Of a stretch of DNA of 64,000 nt, positions 29,063 through 39,101 are shown one piece after another; position 1 is the first letter of the stretch, and each line of letters begins with the position of its first letter. A program made the translations under genes and the position numbers. Location of the stretch: assembly GCF_003260995.1 (NCBI RefSeq), contig NZ_CP030040.1, positions 2,396,501 through 2,460,500 on the forward strand, in the 5' to 3' direction. The notes below the pieces were generated by a model. The model was given only the letters and a program-made list of their open reading frames with translations, made no database searches and was not told the origin of the DNA. Origin of the DNA: Acetobacterium sp. KB-1. Lineage in GTDB: Bacteria > Bacillota > Clostridia > Eubacteriales > Eubacteriaceae.

Positions 29063-30745
29063 CTATTCCACGTAATATGATAATTTAAGAAATTCTTCCA
29101 TCGAGGTAATCCCCTGGATTGTCAGAATAGAGACACTTTTTCGCAAGGGGATCAGCCGCTCGGTTTCTTCCACATAGCTGTAAATATCCTCAATCGGTTC
29201 CCTTCGGGAAATTAAAGTCCGAATGGTTTTATCGATGGCCAGAATTTCATGGATAGCCGTTCGGCCTTTGTAACCGGTATTGTTGCACATGTGGCAACCG
29301 CGGCCCCGATACAAGGTGGTCAGCCGGGGTTCCCCCAGCAGGTCTTTCTCAATCTCGGTCGCCGCATAGGCTTCCCGGCAATTGGGACAGATTTTTTTGA
29401 CCAGTCGCTGGGCTACTACCCCGGTTAATGAGTTGGCCACCATATAAGGCTCAACGCCCATATCCTGGAGTCGCACCACGGCCGATACCGCGTCATTGGT
29501 ATGGAGGGTAGACAACACCAGATGACCGGTAATGGCGGAACGCACAGCAATGGAAGCCGTCTCGGAGTCCCGGGTTTCACCAACCATGATGATATCCGGA
29601 TCCTGACGCAAAATCGAACGCAGACCCACGTCAAAGGTCAGCCCCGCCAGAATATTCACCTGAGTTTGATTGATCTTGGGCAGATTCCGCTCCACCGGAT
29701 CTTCGATGGTAGCGATATTAACATTCCGCTGACTGAGCATTTCTAAAATCATGTACAGGGTGGTGGTTTTGCCGCTACCGGTCGGACCCGTGATATAAAC
29801 CACCCCATGGGGGCTTTGGAGCATTTGAAGGATTTTCTGATAATCCCCATCATTCATTCCAAATTGACCGGCATGATCGAGTGGTACATTCATGCTTAAA
29901 AAACGCATCACCATTTTTTCGCCGTAAACGGTAGGGATACTGGAACTCCTGACATTCATTTCAACACCATCGATACGAATCCGGAAATGGCCATCCTGGG
30001 GGACCCGGCGTTCGGCGATATCCAGATTTGACAGGATCTTAATACGGGCAATCAGGGACTGATGGAGATTATTAGCCAGAGTCAGGTAATCAACAATCAG
30101 ACCGTCAATTCGTAGCCGAATAATGGTTTCTTTTTCAAAGGGTTCAATGTGAATATCACTGGCCCCGGCATTATGTCCTTTTAACAAAACCGAATTGACC
30201 AAATTGACAATCGGGGCGTCTCCCTCATTGGTAAGAATGTCCTCCACAAAAGACAGGCTGCTGCCTTCAACCGTCTTATTGGCGGCTTTGGCGGCTTTTT
30301 TTGCTTCAATTTCGGTATAAGTTTTTCGGATTGTCTCAAGAATCACTTCGCGGGTGGCCAGAACAACATCAATGTTCATATTGGTAATCAGCCGTAGATC
30401 TTCAATGGCATAAAAATCCAAAGGATCATTCATCGCCACCACCAGGTGATTGTTCTCTTCGGCAATCGGGATCAGCGTATACTTAAAGGCAATATTCTGA
30501 GGGATTTTTCCCGCCGCATCCAAATCGATAACGGTATCCTTTAAATCCAACACCAGTACATTCAGGCGCTTAGACAAGGCCTCCAACAACTGAGACTCGG
30601 TAACGTAACCATAATCAACCAGAATCGCCCCCAGCCGTTTACTTTTATCCACCTTCTGATAAGCCAGGGCTTCTTGAAGCTGTTCTTCCTTAATAAATCC
30701 GGCGTTTATTAAAATATCACCAATTCGAATATTTTTAGTTTCCAT
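29063..30745 (-). CDS. pilB: PilB pilus extension ATPase with MshEN-type N-terminal domain
   Basis: 560 residues. The N-terminal 160 residues contain two MshEN-like half motifs (RIGDILINAGFIKEEQLQEAL, split here, and RLGAILVDYGYVTESQLLEA), a domain that binds c-di-GMP in several extension ATPases. Walker A GPTGSGKTT, Walker B region DPDIIMVGETRD and a four-Cys zinc motif (CPNC with CHMC) follow. I start at ATG 30743-30745 with AAGGA upstream; a TTG six codons earlier is less likely. The start overlaps the end of the GGDEF-EAL gene. Confidence 0.93.
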   Translation of the reverse strand: METKNIRIGDILINAGFIKEEQLQEALAYQKVDKSKRLGAILVDYGYVTESQLLEALSKRLNVLVLDLKDTVIDLDAAGKIPQNIAFKYTLIPIAEENNHLVVAMNDPLDFYAIEDLRLITNMNIDVVLATREVILETIRKTYTEIEAKKAAKAANKTVEGSSLSFVEDILTNEGDAPIVNLVNSVLLKGHNAGASDIHIEPFEKETIIRLRIDGLIVDYLTLANNLHQSLIARIKILSNLDIAERRVPQDGHFRIRIDGVEMNVRSSSIPTVYGEKMVMRFLSMNVPLDHAGQFGMNDGDYQKILQMLQSPHGVVYITGPTGSGKTTTLYMILEMLSQRNVNIATIEDPVERNLPKINQTQVNILAGLTFDVGLRSILRQDPDIIMVGETRDSETASIAVRSAITGHLVLSTLHTNDAVSAVVRLQDMGVEPYMVANSLTGVVAQRLVKKICPNCREAYAATEIEKDLLGEPRLTTLYRGRGCHMCNNTGYKGRTAIHEILAIDKTIRTLISRREPIEDIYSYVEETERLIPLRKSVSILTIQGITSMEEFLKLSYYVE

Positions 30746-32999
30746 TCTTTCCTTCTTCCCCAAAAATCACTTGCTTTAAAAAAATTTGCTTTTCAAATTC
30801 ATGTACGGACATCGGTTTCCCAAAAAAGTAGCCCTGGATAATATCGCAGCCGAGTTTTCTTAACATTTCTACCTCTTCTTTTGTTTCAATCCCTTCGGCA
30901 ACCACCGTCATCCCCAGTTTTTTAATCATATCAATAGTGGATTCCACCACGATATGGTTTTGCTCGCGATTGATGCGACTGTTGAAAAAGCCCTGATCCA
31001 TCTTAATCACGTCCAAAGGTAAATTTCCCAACAGGTTGATCGAAGAATAACCGGATCCAAAATCGTCCATGGACATTTTAAAGCCATAGTTCCGAAAGGC
31101 TTGCCCAATCTCAATCATCCGATCGACATCTTCAAAAATACTGGATTCGGTGAGCTCAATTTCAAGCTGCCCCCGATGAATTCGGTACTGGTTGGTAATG
31201 CTTAGAACCCGTTCAATAAAATCAATCTGATTGAGATTTTTTCGAGAAATATTGACTGAGATCGATATGTCTGGATGTTTTTTGGCTTCCCAGCTTTTTA
31301 AGACTTTACACACCTCTTCTAACATAAACATATCCAATTTTCTAATAAACCCGGTTTGTTCAAAAATAGGAATAAATTCCCCCGGAGAGATCAGCCCTTT
31401 TTGAGGATGCCGCCACCGCACCAATGCTTCACCCCCGCAATAGCTATTGGTATGGAGATTATACTTGGGTTGGAGATACATTTCAAACTGATTGTTTTCC
31501 AGTGCATCTTCCATCTGATCGATAATTTCTTTTTCATCCCCAATTTTTTTACGGAAGGCATCTGAATAGAAAAACCAATGATGATTATCAGCGGTTTTAG
31601 CCGCAATCCGCGCCATGTTGGCCTTTTCTCTGATTTTTTCGAGGTTGCCCTTTTTATCTTCAATAATATAGATGCCAAAATGACAGGAGATCCGTTCCTT
31701 AATACCAATGGCTTCTCTTTCAACGTTAAGGACGCGAATAAATTCTTTAATCCGCCGGGTTATTTTATCCCGCTCATCACAAAGACAGAGAATCGCAAAA
31801 TGATCACCAGACACCCGGGCATAGGTTTCTTGCTTGTTCATCCGCTCTTTTAAGATCTTTACCACTGTCTTAAGCACTAAATCACCCTTTTCATGGCCAT
31901 ATTCTTCATTGATAAAGCGAAAGCGGTCAATATCAAAGGTCAAAATGGCGCAACTGGTTACCGCTTTAGATTCTAAAACTTCAGTTGCTTCCAACTTGAA
32001 CTTTTGCCAATTATTGCCTCCGGTCACCTCATCCACATAGGCAATCCGCTCCAACCTTTTTTTAGCACGGTCCTGAAAAACAAAGATCGTGGCAAACAAA
32101 ATCGTAATGACAATGAATGACCCGCCAATCAGCAGAAATGAATACCAGCTAATTCTTCTTGTCTGGTCACTGATTACCTGGGTCGGCACGACTGTCATCA
32201 TATACCAGTCGTTAATCTTAAGCGGCTGATAGACCGTATGGCGTTCCAGACCAGCATAACGAATCGAAAAACTGCCCTCTTCCCTTAAGGCCATCTTTTG
32301 TCTCACCACTGTCATATCATCTCCAGCTCTCATTTCTCCAAAATCCAATACCTTAAACATGTTTCCAAACACGCCCACACTATTGGGATGAAGCGATGAG
32401 ATCACCTCATCCCCATTGGCCTTGACAATATAAGAGTAACCCTGGTTTGAAAAGCTCTCGACTTCCAGATAGTTTTTCATTTTTTCAGTTTCCACCGAAG
32501 CCAGAACAACTGCCACCACTTCATTGTTGCGATAAATCGGAGCTGCATAAACATTAATGGGTTTGCCGTCAGAATAGTCGGCAAGAGTATCCGATACGAC
32601 CACCTTGCCGACCTTGGCTTCGGTAAAATAAGGGCGCTCGGATACACTGTAAGTTAGCCCATCCGTGGTCATCAGCTCGCCACTGAGACTAACAATCCCC
32701 ATTCGTTTATACTCACTTTTTACCGCATTTATTTTGATCAGTTCGAGCATTTCCCGCTGATCCACTTTTCCACTGGCTTCAATTAGTTTACTGATGGTTT
32801 CCATATCTTGTAGGTGGGTTTCAACCTTGGCCTCCACTAATTGGGCACCCTGATTTCCCACCTCCGATAAATACAAATAGGTTTGTTCTTCTAACTCCCG
32901 ATCAATAAGGGATACATATGCAAAGCTAAGCGTTAAAAAGAGAACAACAATCGCAGTTGCAATGACGCTTCCCCGAACAAATTTTAAACGTGGCTTCAT
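30735..32999 (-). CDS. Membrane Cache-GGDEF-EAL protein, probable c-di-GMP phosphodiesterase
   Basis: 754 residues. A first membrane helix (12-31), an extracytoplasmic Cache-like sensor (about 32-285, with YFTEAKVGKVVVSDT and VYAAPIYRNNEVVAVV), and a second helix (286-308) are followed by GGDEF and EAL domains. The GGDEF signature is SGDHF (397-401), so cyclase activity is unlikely. The EAL domain keeps EALVRWRHP (524 onward), SVNISRKNL, ELTES, MDDFGSGYSS, IKMDQ and AEGIET, the full set expected for catalysis. As the first gene before pilB and pilT it probably senses an external ligand and lowers c-di-GMP for the pilus system. Confidence 0.88.
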   Translation of the reverse strand: MKPRLKFVRGSVIATAIVVLFLTLSFAYVSLIDRELEEQTYLYLSEVGNQGAQLVEAKVETHLQDMETISKLIEASGKVDQREMLELIKINAVKSEYKRMGIVSLSGELMTTDGLTYSVSERPYFTEAKVGKVVVSDTLADYSDGKPINVYAAPIYRNNEVVAVVLASVETEKMKNYLEVESFSNQGYSYIVKANGDEVISSLHPNSVGVFGNMFKVLDFGEMRAGDDMTVVRQKMALREEGSFSIRYAGLERHTVYQPLKINDWYMMTVVPTQVISDQTRRISWYSFLLIGGSFIVITILFATIFVFQDRAKKRLERIAYVDEVTGGNNWQKFKLEATEVLESKAVTSCAILTFDIDRFRFINEEYGHEKGDLVLKTVVKILKERMNKQETYARVSGDHFAILCLCDERDKITRRIKEFIRVLNVEREAIGIKERISCHFGIYIIEDKKGNLEKIREKANMARIAAKTADNHHWFFYSDAFRKKIGDEKEIIDQMEDALENNQFEMYLQPKYNLHTNSYCGGEALVRWRHPQKGLISPGEFIPIFEQTGFIRKLDMFMLEEVCKVLKSWEAKKHPDISISVNISRKNLNQIDFIERVLSITNQYRIHRGQLEIELTESSIFEDVDRMIEIGQAFRNYGFKMSMDDFGSGYSSINLLGNLPLDVIKMDQGFFNSRINREQNHIVVESTIDMIKKLGMTVVAEGIETKEEVEMLRKLGCDIIQGYFFGKPMSVHEFEKQIFLKQVIFGEEGKNGN

Positions 33000-33081
33000 T
33001 TGTCATCCTCTCTTCTATAAATTATCCCCACCTTACAAACCGCTTGTATCGCAGCATCATTTTAATCGGAGCATTCTTTTC

Positions 33082-33110
33082 ATTCTACCAAATAAAAAGA
33101 ACTTATTCAA
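33082..33110 (-). promoter_or_regulatory. Putative promoter of the pilus operon
   Basis: On the minus strand TTGAAT (33105-33110) and TAGAAT (33082-33087) are 17 bases apart, about 85 bases upstream of the GGDEF-EAL start. The -35 element lies within the right-hand part of the carB terminator, which is unusual but workable. Confidence 0.45.
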
Positions 33111-33129
33111 TGGCCTTGAATAAGTTCTT
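33094..33129 (-). terminator. Intrinsic terminator after carB
   Basis: A perfect 14-bp stem (33097-33110 with 33116-33129, five-base loop) is followed on the minus strand by a T-rich tail. It lies 20 bases after the carB stop and separates the pyrimidine genes from the pilus locus. Confidence 0.82.
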
Positions 33130-33149
33130 ATGTTAAAAGACTGCTAAAT

Positions 33150-36100
33150 CTATCGGATTTCTTTGATATCAACCAACTCGATTTCGGCCATGGTACGATT
33201 GGATTTTAAGCAATCCAGCAGCGCCTGGGCGGTATCTAAAGAAGTCAGCAGAGCAATCGAGGTTTCCACACATTTTCGTCGCATCCGAACATCATCATGA
33301 TGGGGCATTCGACCCTTGCTTGAGGTGGAAATCACGTAGTTCAGCTTGCCGCTTTCAATCAGATCACCGATGTTTGGCTTGCTTTCCGCCAATCGACGAA
33401 CCACCTTGGTGGGGATATTGTTTTCGTTGAGAATCAGGGCCGTTCCCACGGTGCCGTAGATAACAAAACCCATTTCGTGGAATTGGCGACCGATTTCGAC
33501 AATCGCTTCTTTATCGCGATCTTTAACGGTCAGCAGGACTCCGCCAGACCGTTCCATGCTGCGGCCGGACGCGACCAGACCTTTATAGAGGGCATCGGCA
33601 AAGGTTTTGGCAACACCTAAAACTTCGCCGGTCGATTTCATTTCTGGTCCTAACTGGGTATCGACATCCTGCAGCTTAGAGAAGCTAAAGACTGGCACCT
33701 TAACGGCTACGTAGTCGCCTTCGGGGTGGAGCCCCGGGGCATAACCCAGGTCAGCCAGCTTATCGCCGAGCATCATTTTAGTGGCAATGTTGACCATCGG
33801 AATATCGGTCACCTTAGAAATATAGGGCACCGTTCGCGATGAACGGGGGTTCACTTCAATGACGTAGACTTCCTCTTCATAAATAACATATTGAATATTG
33901 ACCATCCCGACAATATCCAGCGCCTTGACCAAGCGGCCGGTGTAGTCGATGATGGTATCGCGGGTCCGCTGATCAAGCGTTTGCGGCGGATAGACCGAAA
34001 TCGAATCACCAGAATGAACCCCAGCCCGTTCGATATGCTCCATGATTCCCGGGATCAGGTAGTTTTCACCATCGCTGATGGCATCGACTTCGACTTCTTT
34101 GCCCATCAGGTATTTATCAATCAGGACAGGGTTTTCCAGGGCGATGGTGGTGATAATATCCATATATTCTACCACGTCTTCACTCTCGTAGGCGATGATC
34201 ATGTTCTGCCCACCCAGTACATAAGAAGGCCTAAGCAGGACTGGAAAGCCTAAGCGTTCAGCCACTTCGACCGCTTCTGCGGTGGTATAAACGGTTTCGC
34301 CTTGAGGGCGGCGGATCTGGCAGGATTCCAGTAGCTGGTCAAAGACTTCACGGTCTTCGGCGGCATCAATATTCGCTGGTGAGGTACCCAGTACCGGGAC
34401 GCCCATCTCTTCTAAATAACGGGTCAGTTTGATGGCAGTCTGGCCGCCAAACTGAACAATCGCACCGATTGGTTTTTCAGTTTCGACTACCGAGCGGACA
34501 TCTTCTTTGGTCAAGGGTTCAAAATAGAGTCGGTCTGAGGTATCATAGTCGGTCGAGACGGTTTCCGGGTTGTTGTTAATGAAAATCGCTTCATAGCCTT
34601 TTTCCCGCAGCGCCCAGGCACAATGCACCGAACAATAGTCAAACTCGATCCCCTGGCCGATCCGAATCGGGCCGGAACCAAGTACTAAAACCCGTTCCTT
34701 ACCCGAGGGATGTTCGGCAATAAATAAAGCCGCTTCATTTTCTTTATCCCGGGTCGAGTAAAAATAGGGCGTCTGCGCCGCAAATTCGCCGGCACAGGTA
34801 TCAACCATTTTAAACGAAGCATAGGTTTTAGGATCTTCGTTGATTTTCTCGCCCGATAATTCCTCGATGGTTTTATCTAAAAAGCCGATTTCCCGGGCTA
34901 CTCGCACCCGTTCTTCGGTTAAACCCAGGGTCGTCAGATCTTTTTCCATCACCGCCAGATGGCGCAGTTTATCTAAAAACCATTTGTCAATTTTGGTGAT
35001 CGCAAAGATCGTATCCAGAGCAACGCCCCGCTTAATCGCTTCATAAACGACAAAAGAACGTTCATCATCCGAATCCGCAAGCATTTTCATGATGTCTTCA
35101 TCACTCGCTTCCACCAATTTTTCAACGGTTAATGTTTCCATCCCCAACTCAATCGAACGAATGGCCTTCATCATCGCATGTTCAAAGCTGGAACCGATCG
35201 ACATAATTTCACCAGTGGCCTTCATCTGAGTACCGAGGGTGCGTTTGGCATAAACAAATTTATCAAAGGGCCACCGGGGGAATTTAACCACAATGTAATC
35301 CAGAGCCGGTTCAAAGCAAGCTGTGGTCGTCCCTGTTACTTCATTAATAATTTCATCGAGTGAAAAACCTATCGCGATCTGACTGGCCACCTTGGCAATC
35401 GGATAGCCGGTCGCTTTTGACGCCAGAGCTGACGAACGGGAAACCCGGGGGTTAACCTCAATCACCGCATAGTTGAAGTTTTCCGGATTGAGGGCAAACT
35501 GACAATTACAGCCGCCTTCAACCTTCAGTGCGGAAATAATTTTAAGGGCGGAGGTCCGAAGCATCTGGTATTCTTTATCACTGAGGGTTTGGCAGGGTGC
35601 CACTACAATCGAGTCCCCGGTGTGAATTCCCACCGGGTCAAAGTTTTCCATACTACAGACGGTGATGACATTCCCTTTGGCATCTCGCATCACTTCAAAT
35701 TCAATTTCTTTCCAGCCGGCAATCCCTTTTTCGACCAGAATCTGACTAATTGGTGACAGCCGAATGCCGTGGGTGGCGATTTCTTCCAGCTCCTGCTGGT
35801 TTGCCGCAATCCCGCCACCGGTGCCGCCTAAGGTAAATGCTGGTCGGACAATCACCGGATAACCGATAGTAGCCGCAAAGCGAACCGCATCTTCAATGGT
35901 AAGTACCACTTCGGAGGGAATACAGGGTTCGCCGATTTCGCGCATCATATCTTTAAAGGCCTGACGGTCTTCCGCTTTTTCGATGGTTTCCAGATTGGCG
36001 CCCAGCAGCTTGACATCATGGGCATCCAAAAATCCTTCCTTGGCCAATTGCATCGACAAGGTCAGGCCGGTTTGACCGCCCAGGGTGGAGAGTATACTAT

Positions 36101-36350
36101 CCGGTTTTTCCAGCAGGATAATTCGTCTGATGACTTCCAGGGTTAAGGGCTCAATATATATTTTATCCGCCATGGCCTTATCCGTCATGATCGTCGCCGG
36201 GTTGGAGTTAATCAGAATAACTTCCAGACCATAGTTTTTTAAGGCCTTACAGGCCTGAGTACCGGCATAGTCAAATTCCGCCGCCTGTCCAATAACAATC
36301 GGGCCGGAGCCAATCACCAGGACTCGTTTAATATCGCTTCTTAAAGGCAT
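33150..36350 (-). CDS. carB: Carbamoyl-phosphate synthase large subunit
   Basis: 1,066 residues, the normal size. Two tandem ATP-grasp halves begin KRVLVIGSGPIVIGQAAEFD and ERVLVLGSGPIRIGQGIEFD. The first half phosphorylates bicarbonate, the second carbamate. An MGS-like allosteric domain closes the protein (from about residue 930, GRQFHEMGFVIYGTVGTA). It supplies carbamoyl phosphate for pyrimidines and arginine. It overlaps carA by 10 bases and forms a heterodimer with its product. Confidence 0.97.
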   Translation of the reverse strand: MPLRSDIKRVLVIGSGPIVIGQAAEFDYAGTQACKALKNYGLEVILINSNPATIMTDKAMADKIYIEPLTLEVIRRIILLEKPDSILSTLGGQTGLTLSMQLAKEGFLDAHDVKLLGANLETIEKAEDRQAFKDMMREIGEPCIPSEVVLTIEDAVRFAATIGYPVIVRPAFTLGGTGGGIAANQQELEEIATHGIRLSPISQILVEKGIAGWKEIEFEVMRDAKGNVITVCSMENFDPVGIHTGDSIVVAPCQTLSDKEYQMLRTSALKIISALKVEGGCNCQFALNPENFNYAVIEVNPRVSRSSALASKATGYPIAKVASQIAIGFSLDEIINEVTGTTTACFEPALDYIVVKFPRWPFDKFVYAKRTLGTQMKATGEIMSIGSSFEHAMMKAIRSIELGMETLTVEKLVEASDEDIMKMLADSDDERSFVVYEAIKRGVALDTIFAITKIDKWFLDKLRHLAVMEKDLTTLGLTEERVRVAREIGFLDKTIEELSGEKINEDPKTYASFKMVDTCAGEFAAQTPYFYSTRDKENEAALFIAEHPSGKERVLVLGSGPIRIGQGIEFDYCSVHCAWALREKGYEAIFINNNPETVSTDYDTSDRLYFEPLTKEDVRSVVETEKPIGAIVQFGGQTAIKLTRYLEEMGVPVLGTSPANIDAAEDREVFDQLLESCQIRRPQGETVYTTAEAVEVAERLGFPVLLRPSYVLGGQNMIIAYESEDVVEYMDIITTIALENPVLIDKYLMGKEVEVDAISDGENYLIPGIMEHIERAGVHSGDSISVYPPQTLDQRTRDTIIDYTGRLVKALDIVGMVNIQYVIYEEEVYVIEVNPRSSRTVPYISKVTDIPMVNIATKMMLGDKLADLGYAPGLHPEGDYVAVKVPVFSFSKLQDVDTQLGPEMKSTGEVLGVAKTFADALYKGLVASGRSMERSGGVLLTVKDRDKEAIVEIGRQFHEMGFVIYGTVGTALILNENNIPTKVVRRLAESKPNIGDLIESGKLNYVISTSSKGRMPHHDDVRMRRKCVETSIALLTSLDTAQALLDCLKSNRTMAEIELVDIKEIR

Positions 36351-37459
36351 CCTTGTTGCCCCCTTTCCATAAGATCAGTGAACTGTTCAAATAAATAGCC
36401 GGTATCGTTGGGTCCGGCACTGGCTTCGGGATGGAACTGCACCGTAAAGGCGTGGATGTCCGGATACTGCACCCCTTCGCAGGTGCCGTCGTTTAAATTA
36501 AAATGCGTCACGTTTCCCACTTCGGCCGGAATACTCTCCGGCACCACCGCATAACCATGGTTCTGGCTGGTGATAAAGACCCGATCTCTGGTGACATCTT
36601 TAACCGGCTGATTCATACCCCGGTGGCCGTATTTCAGTTTAAACGTTTCGCCGCCCATAGCTAAAGCCAGCAACTGATGTCCCAGACAGATGCCAAAAAT
36701 GGGTTTGCCATAGTTGACAAAATCTTTGAGATTTTCAATGATTTCTATATTTTCAGCCGGATCTCCGGGTCCATTGGACAGCATGATGCCATCGGGATTA
36801 AGCATCCGGATTTCCTCAATGGTGGTGTTGGCCGGCATCACCGTGACATTGCAGCCTAAGCGCAGCAACATCCGCAGGATGTTATGTTTGTAGCCATAAT
36901 CAATTAGCGCGACATGGTTGGCGCGGTTAACCTGGCTGTAATACCAGCCCTTGTTTTTGCGGCTAACCGTCTGCACCGGATTAACCACCTTAAAGTCGCG
37001 GATTTTTTCCATCAGGGCGGCTTTGGTGGTGGCAATGTCTTCGGTGGTAATGGCACCGTTCATGGTGCCGTGTTCACGAATTACCCGGGTAATGGCGCGG
37101 GTATCGACATCCCAGATCCCGATCTTATCCTGCTCAATCATAAACTCATTGATATTGTGGGTATTTCTGAAATTTGACGGTTCTTCACACCATTCTTTGG
37201 TGATATAACCGTTGATCCAGCTTCGTTCTGACTCCATATCGTCAGCATTAATCCCATAGTTTCCAATTAAGGGGTAGGTTTGCAGGACAATCTGTCCATA
37301 ATAAGAGGGATCTGTGAGCACCTCCTGGTAACCGGTCATCCCGGTGGTAAAGACGATTTCGCCGATGGTGGTGCCTTCGCACCCAAAATTATAGCCCTCA
37401 AAAACACTGCCATCTGACAGCACCAACCAGGCTCGCTTATCTCGCTTGTAATAAGACAT
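36341..37459 (-). CDS. carA: Carbamoyl-phosphate synthase small subunit (glutaminase)
   Basis: 372 residues. The N-terminal CPSase small domain (WLVLSDGSVFEGYNFG) is followed by a class I glutamine amidotransferase with the catalytic Cys in FGICLGHQLLALA and the His-Glu in VQFHPEA. It hydrolyses glutamine and channels ammonia to carB. It has a GGAGG ribosome site and begins 30 bases after a terminator-like hairpin. Its expression may therefore depend on read-through from purA. Confidence 0.96.
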   Translation of the reverse strand: MSYYKRDKRAWLVLSDGSVFEGYNFGCEGTTIGEIVFTTGMTGYQEVLTDPSYYGQIVLQTYPLIGNYGINADDMESERSWINGYITKEWCEEPSNFRNTHNINEFMIEQDKIGIWDVDTRAITRVIREHGTMNGAITTEDIATTKAALMEKIRDFKVVNPVQTVSRKNKGWYYSQVNRANHVALIDYGYKHNILRMLLRLGCNVTVMPANTTIEEIRMLNPDGIMLSNGPGDPAENIEIIENLKDFVNYGKPIFGICLGHQLLALAMGGETFKLKYGHRGMNQPVKDVTRDRVFITSQNHGYAVVPESIPAEVGNVTHFNLNDGTCEGVQYPDIHAFTVQFHPEASAGPNDTGYLFEQFTDLMERGQQGCL

Positions 37460-37482
37460 TGTTTACCTCCATTTTAAATATT

Positions 37483-37518
37483 TTCAAAAAATACCTGATT
37501 GCAGGCAACCAGGTATTT
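37483..37518 (-). terminator. Terminator or attenuator between purA and carA
   Basis: A 9-bp stem (37489-37497 with 37510-37518) is followed on the minus strand by six T. It lies 14 bases after purA and about 24 bases before the carA ribosome site, leaving little room for a separate promoter, so partial read-through or attenuation is plausible. Confidence 0.75.
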
Positions 37519-37531
37519 CAAATTAGCACAT

Positions 37532-38800
37532 TTATCGAATTGCTAAGTCCTCTCGGTTCGGGCCAACGCCAACATAGGCGATGGTCGTTCCAACCAAGTC
37601 TTCAATTGTTTTAATGTATTTTTTGGCATTCTCTGGTAAATCTTCCAGTCGACGAATTCCTCTGGTTTCACTTAGCCAACCGGGAAGGGTGATATAAACT
37701 GGTTCAACCCGACCTAAATCTTCGGTGCTTGGAAAACTTTTTAGCAGTTCTCCATCTAATTTATAATCGATACAGATTTTAATTTCTGGCAGGTCATCGA
37801 GTTTATCAATTTTACATAAGGCCAGTTCATCATATCCGTTAATCGCATGGGTATATTTCAGCACCGGAATATCAATCCAGCCCAATCGACGAGACCGGCC
37901 GGTGCGGGCGCCAAACTCATCATCCGGTTTTTCGCCGGTACCACGGAGGATATCAATCGTGCCACCAAACTCTTCGGTCGGAAAGGGGCCAGCACCGACG
38001 GCACTAGAAAAAGCTTTGGCCACCCCAATCACGGTATCGATTTTTTTGGCCGGAAAGCCACCGCTGACGGCGGCATAGGCAGCAATCGGGTTGGATGAGG
38101 TAACATAGGGAAAAATCCCCAGATCAATGTCTTTCATCGCTCCCAGTTGACCCTCAAAAAGAATCTTTTTATCGGCTTCAATCATATCGTGTAAATAGCC
38201 AACCGGATTAACGATCATATGGCTAAAGGTTTTTGCCCAGGCCTGACATTTTGCAAACAAAGCCTCCACGGTATAGGGTTCGATCTTATAGGAAGCCATT
38301 TGGTCATTAACCACTGGCACAATAATTTCCAGTTTCTTTTTGACATTGTCAAGATTTAGTAAATCTTCAAAGCGCAAGCTTTTTCGCATCGCTTTATAGG
38401 CATAGGCTTGACCAATTCCCCGCTTGGTTGTACCAATGCCGCCGCTGGCTTCCATCAGTTCATCCAGTTTTTGATGATAGGGCATGAGAATATGAGCTTT
38501 AGCCGATATTTTAAGTCCTGCCAGGCTTAACTTTGCTTCAATGATCTGTTGCATTTCTTCAAGTAAAACATCCGGATTAACAACCATGCCGGTTCCGATT
38601 AAACATTGACAATCTTTGTTGAAAACACCACAGGGAATTAAATGAAGTTTGAAAATACCATAATCATTAATAACAGTATGACCTGCGTTGTCGCCCCCTT
38701 GAAACCGAACAATTAAATCAGACTGTTTGGCGAAATAATCCACCATTTTGCCTTTGCCTTCATCGCCCCATTGGGCGCCAACTAATACAGAAATCGACAT
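37532..38800 (-). CDS. purA: Adenylosuccinate synthetase
   Basis: A 422-residue enzyme making adenylosuccinate from IMP, Asp and GTP. The N-terminal GTP loop VGAQWGDEGKGKMVD, the GDNAGHTV segment with the catalytic His, GIGTTKRGIGQAYA, and the ARTGRSRRLGW motif are all present. Length is normal. It is monocistronic or leads into carAB through the attenuator. Confidence 0.96.
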   Translation of the reverse strand: MSISVLVGAQWGDEGKGKMVDYFAKQSDLIVRFQGGDNAGHTVINDYGIFKLHLIPCGVFNKDCQCLIGTGMVVNPDVLLEEMQQIIEAKLSLAGLKISAKAHILMPYHQKLDELMEASGGIGTTKRGIGQAYAYKAMRKSLRFEDLLNLDNVKKKLEIIVPVVNDQMASYKIEPYTVEALFAKCQAWAKTFSHMIVNPVGYLHDMIEADKKILFEGQLGAMKDIDLGIFPYVTSSNPIAAYAAVSGGFPAKKIDTVIGVAKAFSSAVGAGPFPTEEFGGTIDILRGTGEKPDDEFGARTGRSRRLGWIDIPVLKYTHAINGYDELALCKIDKLDDLPEIKICIDYKLDGELLKSFPSTEDLGRVEPVYITLPGWLSETRGIRRLEDLPENAKKYIKTIEDLVGTTIAYVGVGPNREDLAIR

Positions 38801-38925
38801 CTATTCTCATTCCTTCCATCAACCTCAGATCAGAAAACACAATCAGAACAACTGTATTTCTTATCTATACTATGACTCAAATTCTCTTTTAATTTTTACA
38901 CTTTTGGATCATTTTTACCCATAGT

Positions 38926-38934
38926 ATTATAACA
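38926..38934 (-). promoter_or_regulatory. Possible extended -10 promoter for purA
   Basis: On the minus strand TGTTATAAT (TG followed by one base and TATAAT) forms an extended -10 element about 125 bases upstream of purA. No good -35 hexamer is evident. The 301-base gap 38801-39101 otherwise shows no gene and no riboswitch that I recognise. Confidence 0.4.
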
Positions 38935-39101
38935 TAAAGTCACAAGAATTGATCTATCTTTTTTTTTAAATTTCGATGATATTGTTTTCATGATTCGCGG
39001 AAGCTTTTTTGCCACAATCTGTGTTAATTCTTGCTCAGCCTTGACACCACCAATAAGCGCAATCTGATCGGCCTTCTTGCTGCATTGGATGCCTTATTAT
39101 T

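Noticed and set aside
29063-30745. GspE of a type II secretion system instead of PilB
   Set aside because: No GspD secretin, GspC or GspL genes are nearby, while pilT, pilMN and pilO are present.
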